Below are positions 6,098 through 8,812 of a stretch of DNA of 8,812 nt, in pieces. Positions within the stretch are counted from its first letter, which is position 1. Every line of letters begins with the position of its first letter. The notes beneath the pieces are model-generated. The model did not search any database. It was not told where the DNA came from and saw nothing but the letters and a program-made list of their open reading frames with translations. Source of the stretch: an uncultured bacterium (GTDB lineage: Bacteria > DRYD01); contig CALFWH010000073.1 in NCBI GenBank assembly GCA_937927985.1, positions 1 through 8,812 on the forward strand, in the 5' to 3' direction. Both the position numbers and the translations under genes were made by a program.

Positions 6098-7228
6098 ATG
6101 AATTTATTTTTTTCTGTAGGTGATTATTCTTCTGAATTGTATGCAGAAAAAATTATAAGTGATATAATTAGAGATATAGATGGCAGGATATTTGTTATTG
6201 GTGGGCAGGTTTTATATGATTTATCAAAAAAGTTTGATAATTTAATCTTTTGGATGAATTCTGTTAGATATAGTGCAGTAGGTTTTTGGGAAAATTTAGA
6301 ATCAATTCCTATAATTTATTTTAACTACCTTAAGTTAGGGAATCACATATTTAATACAAATATTGATGTTGCTATTCTTTTTGATTCTCCAGCTTTAAAC
6401 TTAAGATTGATAAAATTACTTAAGAAAAAGGAAGTAAAAATAATCTATATAATTCCTCCGCGAAGTTGGAGTTTGGAATTTACAAATACTCATAAGTTTG
6501 TACAAGATAACTGTAATTTAATAATAGTACCTTTTAAGTTTAATCTAAAAGTTTATAAATCAAGTAACGTTTTTTATTTTGGTCACCCAATAGTAGATAT
6601 AATAAATAAAGATCTTCAATCTAATTTGGATCCCCTTAGTTTAGCTATATTTCCTGGAAGTAGAAAATTTGAAGTCTCTTTTATATCAAAACCAGTTTTC
6701 AAAAACATAGAAGAATTGTCAAAAAAATTTAAGAATATATACGTTTCTTCTACTTACCTTACAAGTAAGTATATAAGTAATTATCTAAAGAATTATAATG
6801 AATCTATTTTCATTGAAGATAGTTATGAGGAAATTGTAAAGAGAGTAGGTTTAGCTTTGGCTGTATCTGGTACTATTACACTTAAAAACGCTCTTTATTT
6901 GTTACCTACCATAGCTTTTTACAAAGTATTTAAAATATCTGAATTCATCTTTAAAAACTTAGTTAAGTTAAAAGTAGATAAAATAGCTTTACCTAATATA
7001 TTATGGGATTACGAGTTTAATATGGGTAATGAAAAAATAATACCAGAACTAATTCAAGATGAATACAACTATAATAATTTGATTCAAACGATAAATTACC
7101 TAATCGATAATTACGATACTTTTAATTACAAAATGAAACAATTTAGAAAAATTTTTTTTGAATTTTCTCCTTTCGGAACTATTCAGAGAATTTCCAACTT
7201 AATAAAGGAATATATATCTAAACTGTAA
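6098..7228 (+). CDS. Lipid-A-disaccharide synthase (LpxB)-like glycosyltransferase, GT19
   Basis: The 376-residue protein has the length (E. coli LpxB: 382) and motif order of LpxB, which joins UDP-2,3-diacylglucosamine and lipid X at the inner membrane. Seen are SVGDYSSE (6-13, in place of GEASGD), SAVGFWENL (59-67, matching the MGLVEVL region), the acceptor-side FDSPALNLRL (95-104), PPRSW (120-124, in place of PQVWAW), FGHPIVD (161-167), IFPGSR (184-189), SGTITLKNAL (257-266) and LPNIL (298-302). Several signature positions are changed, notably Lys263 where LpxB usually has Glu. It may therefore be the lipid-A-disaccharide-synthase-related branch with another substrate; I leave the symbol empty. 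ATG 6098 is preferred to TTG 6095 because it is the standard codon and begins directly at the first beta-strand. No Shine-Dalgarno sequence is visible; coupling to the DUF255 stop 13 nt upstream is possible. Confidence 0.82.
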   Translation: MNLFFSVGDYSSELYAEKIISDIIRDIDGRIFVIGGQVLYDLSKKFDNLIFWMNSVRYSAVGFWENLESIPIIYFNYLKLGNHIFNTNIDVAILFDSPALNLRLIKLLKKKEVKIIYIIPPRSWSLEFTNTHKFVQDNCNLIIVPFKFNLKVYKSSNVFYFGHPIVDIINKDLQSNLDPLSLAIFPGSRKFEVSFISKPVFKNIEELSKKFKNIYVSSTYLTSKYISNYLKNYNESIFIEDSYEEIVKRVGLALAVSGTITLKNALYLLPTIAFYKVFKISEFIFKNLVKLKVDKIALPNILWDYEFNMGNEKIIPELIQDEYNYNNLIQTINYLIDNYDTFNYKMKQFRKIFFEFSPFGTIQRISNLIKEYISKL

Positions 7229-7367
7229 AGCTAAAAGGAAAAAATTTAAGAATATGGAATATTATTAATTGTAAAAAATTAGGTAATTTTCAGTGAAAAA
7301 GGGTGTGGGTTAATAAATTCAAGAATATTATTAATATTATTTAGGATTTAAGAAAGGAGATGAAAAG
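7229..7367 (+). other. 139-bp AT-rich gap upstream of hfq with a direct repeat
   Basis: This is the longest gap in the plus-strand cluster and the likeliest place for an extra hfq promoter. I could not pick a convincing -35/-10 pair; TATTAT at 7335-7340 is a possible -10 without a good -35. GAATATTATTAAT occurs twice in direct orientation (7257-7269 and 7323-7335), each near a preceding AAGAATAT. No GC-rich hairpin followed by a T-run is present, so read-through from the LpxB-like gene into hfq is likely. Confidence 0.45.
7353..7360 (+). promoter_or_regulatory. Strong Shine-Dalgarno sequence of hfq
   Basis: AAAGGAGA lies 7 nt before the ATG at 7368, a near-consensus match to the 16S rRNA tail with good spacing. 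It contrasts with the missing Shine-Dalgarno of the LpxB-like gene upstream and gcvPA downstream, and suggests that Hfq is translated much more efficiently than its neighbours. An out-of-frame ATG at 7360-7362 overlaps the site. Confidence 0.8.
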
Positions 7368-7610
7368 ATGCAAAATACTTCTTCTATAAGAAGGAAAACC
7401 GAAAGAAAAACAAAAAAATCCAGAAATTTTCAAGATAGATTCCTTAATTCCCTAAGGGGAGAAGATATAAAGGTAAAAATTGAAACACTAAACGGAAAGC
7501 TATTTACAGGAAAAATAGTATCTTTTGACCAATATGTTGTTATTTTAGAAAATGAGGAAGGACAAGTAATGTTATACAAACACTCCTTGTCCTCAATTAC
7601 TAAAGCTTAA
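7368..7610 (+). CDS. hfq: RNA chaperone Hfq with basic N-terminal extension
   Basis: The 80-residue protein contains the Hfq Sm fold: FQDRFLNSLR (21-30), equivalent to LQDPFLNALR in E. coli, then NGKLFTGKIVSFDQYVVIL (42-60) as Sm1 and VMLYKHSLSSI (67-77) as Sm2. The proximal-face residues Gln22, Asp23 and the Tyr70-Lys71-His72 motif are present. Hfq forms a hexameric ring that binds U-rich 3' ends and A-rich sequences and helps small RNAs act on mRNAs. Two features are unusual. Residues 2-20 form an added polar tail with nine Arg/Lys. The rim patch, RRER in E. coli, reads RGED, leaving one arginine. The short C-terminus ends right after the Sm core. The start is fixed by a strong Shine-Dalgarno. 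The gene is not beside miaA or hflX here, but between the LpxB-like gene and gcvPA. Confidence 0.93.
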   Translation: MQNTSSIRRKTERKTKKSRNFQDRFLNSLRGEDIKVKIETLNGKLFTGKIVSFDQYVVILENEEGQVMLYKHSLSSITKA

Positions 7611-7634
7611 TTATACAAATTACAAAAATAAAAA

Positions 7635-8812
7635 ATGTATATACCCCACAGCGTAGAAGATATAGAAAAAATAAAACGAACATTAGGGATAGAAAATATA
7701 GATGATATATTTTTTAGTATAACGGGTAAGAAAGAATTTTTTAAACCTTATGAATTAGAAGATCCTCTTTCCCAGCAAGAATTAATTGAATATTTTCAAA
7801 ATTTTGTTGTAAATGATTATACTTATTTAGTAGGTGCGGGGGCTTATGATCATTTTATTCCTCCTGTAGTTGATACATTGCTAAGAAGTGAGTTTGTTAC
7901 TTCTTATACTCCTTATCAAGCAGAAGTATCTCAGGGGACTTTAAAAGCAATATGGGATTTTCAGTCTTTAATATGTGAGATATTTAATCAAGAAGTTAGT
8001 AATTCTTCTCACTATGATGGTGCTACTGCTGCTGCCGAAGCAGTACTAATGGCTAAAAGAATATACAATAAAATTAATCCCAATTCTCAAAAATTACTCA
8101 TTTCTAATTCTCTTCATCCTTCATATATAAAAGTAATCAAAACCTATACTGATGTACTTAATTTAAATATTGAGTTTATTGATTTTGATAAAGATGGAAA
8201 GATAGATTTAAATTCTTTACAAAATTTACTTACGGATGATGTTTTTGCAGTTGTATTACAAAATCCTAATCTATGGGGGATTATAGAAACCCAAATAAAT
8301 GAAATTAAGAATTTATTATCTGATAAGATACTTATTTTGGTTAGTATTAATCCGTTTTTATACTTTTTGTTTGATCCCCCAGAAGCTGATATAATTGCTG
8401 CAAATTTACAACCATTTGGTATACCTCTTAGTTTTGGGGGACCTTATTTGGGAGTTATAGCTTCTAAAATGAAATATATTCGTGAAATGCCCGGTAGAAT
8501 AATAGGAAAAACTATTGACAAAGAAGGTAAAGAAGCCTATACAATGATACTTCAAACCAGAGAACAACATATAAAAAGAGAGAAAGCTACAAGTAATATC
8601 TGTACTAATCAAGGATTAATGGCTATTAGAAATACTATATATTTAATGACTATGGGCAAAACTAATCTCTTAAAAGTAGCCCAAAAAAATTATACCAATA
8701 TTAAATTCTTTACCCAAAAACTACAAGAATACTCAATAGCTAAAAGTATATTTACCAGCGATACTTTCAACGAAGCCCTACTCCATATACCTAACTACAA
8801 GAAAATATACCA
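7635..8812 (+). CDS. gcvPA: Glycine dehydrogenase (aminomethyl-transferring) subunit 1, P-protein alpha (3' end cut off)
   Basis: The frame opens at ATG 7635 and runs 392 complete codons to the window edge; the family is about 440-450 residues, so some 50 are missing. Diagnostic segments are GAGAYDHFIPPVV (67-79), FVTSYTPYQAEVSQGTL (87-103), HYDGATAAAEA (126-136), NLQPFGIPLSFGGPYLG (257-273), MPGRIIGKTID (285-295) and TREQHIKREKATSNICTNQG (308-327). With subunit 2 (gcvPB) it forms the decarboxylating P-protein of the glycine cleavage system, releasing CO2 from glycine and loading the aminomethyl group on the H-protein lipoyl arm. The PLP-binding lysine is in subunit 2, expected just downstream beyond the window. 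It starts 24 nt after hfq with no Shine-Dalgarno, only A-rich DNA, so coupled or leader-independent initiation is likely. No glycine riboswitch fits in this gap. Confidence 0.95.
   Translation, partial: MYIPHSVEDIEKIKRTLGIENIDDIFFSITGKKEFFKPYELEDPLSQQELIEYFQNFVVNDYTYLVGAGAYDHFIPPVVDTLLRSEFVTSYTPYQAEVSQGTLKAIWDFQSLICEIFNQEVSNSSHYDGATAAAEAVLMAKRIYNKINPNSQKLLISNSLHPSYIKVIKTYTDVLNLNIEFIDFDKDGKIDLNSLQNLLTDDVFAVVLQNPNLWGIIETQINEIKNLLSDKILILVSINPFLYFLFDPPEADIIAANLQPFGIPLSFGGPYLGVIASKMKYIREMPGRIIGKTIDKEGKEAYTMILQTREQHIKREKATSNICTNQGLMAIRNTIYLMTMGKTNLLKVAQKNYTNIKFFTQKLQEYSIAKSIFTSDTFNEALLHIPNYKKIY

Noticed and set aside
7611..7634. Glycine riboswitch upstream of gcvPA
   Set aside because: Only 24 nt separate hfq and gcvPA, far too short for a glycine aptamer.
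8406..8612. Minus-strand open frame of 68 codons
   Set aside because: It is antisense to the best-conserved part of gcvPA.

Overview
This window comes from an AT-rich bacterium (roughly 30% G+C by eye) with the standard code: TGG encodes Trp and no TGA is read through. A lipid-A-disaccharide-synthase-like glycosyltransferase suggests a diderm cell envelope. A canonical bacterial Hfq and a split-type glycine dehydrogenase (separate subunit 1) narrow it further, because split gcvP is typical of many Firmicutes, Thermotogae-like and other deep-branching or candidate lineages. The phylum cannot be fixed from this window. Several genes have no visible Shine-Dalgarno sequence while others have a strong one.

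Layout. Bases 1-1927 carry two minus-strand genes 30 nt apart: an intracellular-type (AprX-like) subtilisin protease (710-1927), followed by a YfcH/TIGR01777-family NAD(P)-binding epimerase-like protein that runs off the left edge (1-679). A 147-bp AT-rich divergent intergenic region (1928-2074) holds a 14-bp inverted repeat pair. Everything from 2075 to the right edge is on the plus strand. In order: a 409-aa Gln-rich coiled-coil protein of unknown function; a DUF4126 membrane protein; a small, apparently frameshifted gene; a YyaL/DUF255 thioredoxin-domain protein; an LpxB-like glycosyltransferase; Hfq; and gcvPA, which is cut by the right edge. Gaps between the plus-strand genes are short (31, 3, -1, 13, 139 and 24 nt). 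This suggests one long transcription unit, perhaps with an extra promoter in the 139-bp gap before hfq.

How the genes fit together. The plus-strand cluster is functionally mixed: envelope (LpxB-like, DUF4126), thiol/redox or quality control (DUF255), RNA-based regulation (Hfq) and one-carbon metabolism (GcvPA). No single pathway is evident. The most interesting items are four. The coiled-coil protein has near-perfect 21-bp heptad repeats and a duplicated GMGFAS motif, and it is divergent from a protease that lacks a signal peptide. A 64-codon gene fits exactly between DUF4126 and the DUF255 gene but is broken by one missing base in an A-run. The LpxB-like enzyme has altered signature residues. 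The Hfq has a basic N-terminal extension and a reduced rim arginine patch. I see no RNA genes, mobile elements, CRISPR arrays or convincing intrinsic terminators.
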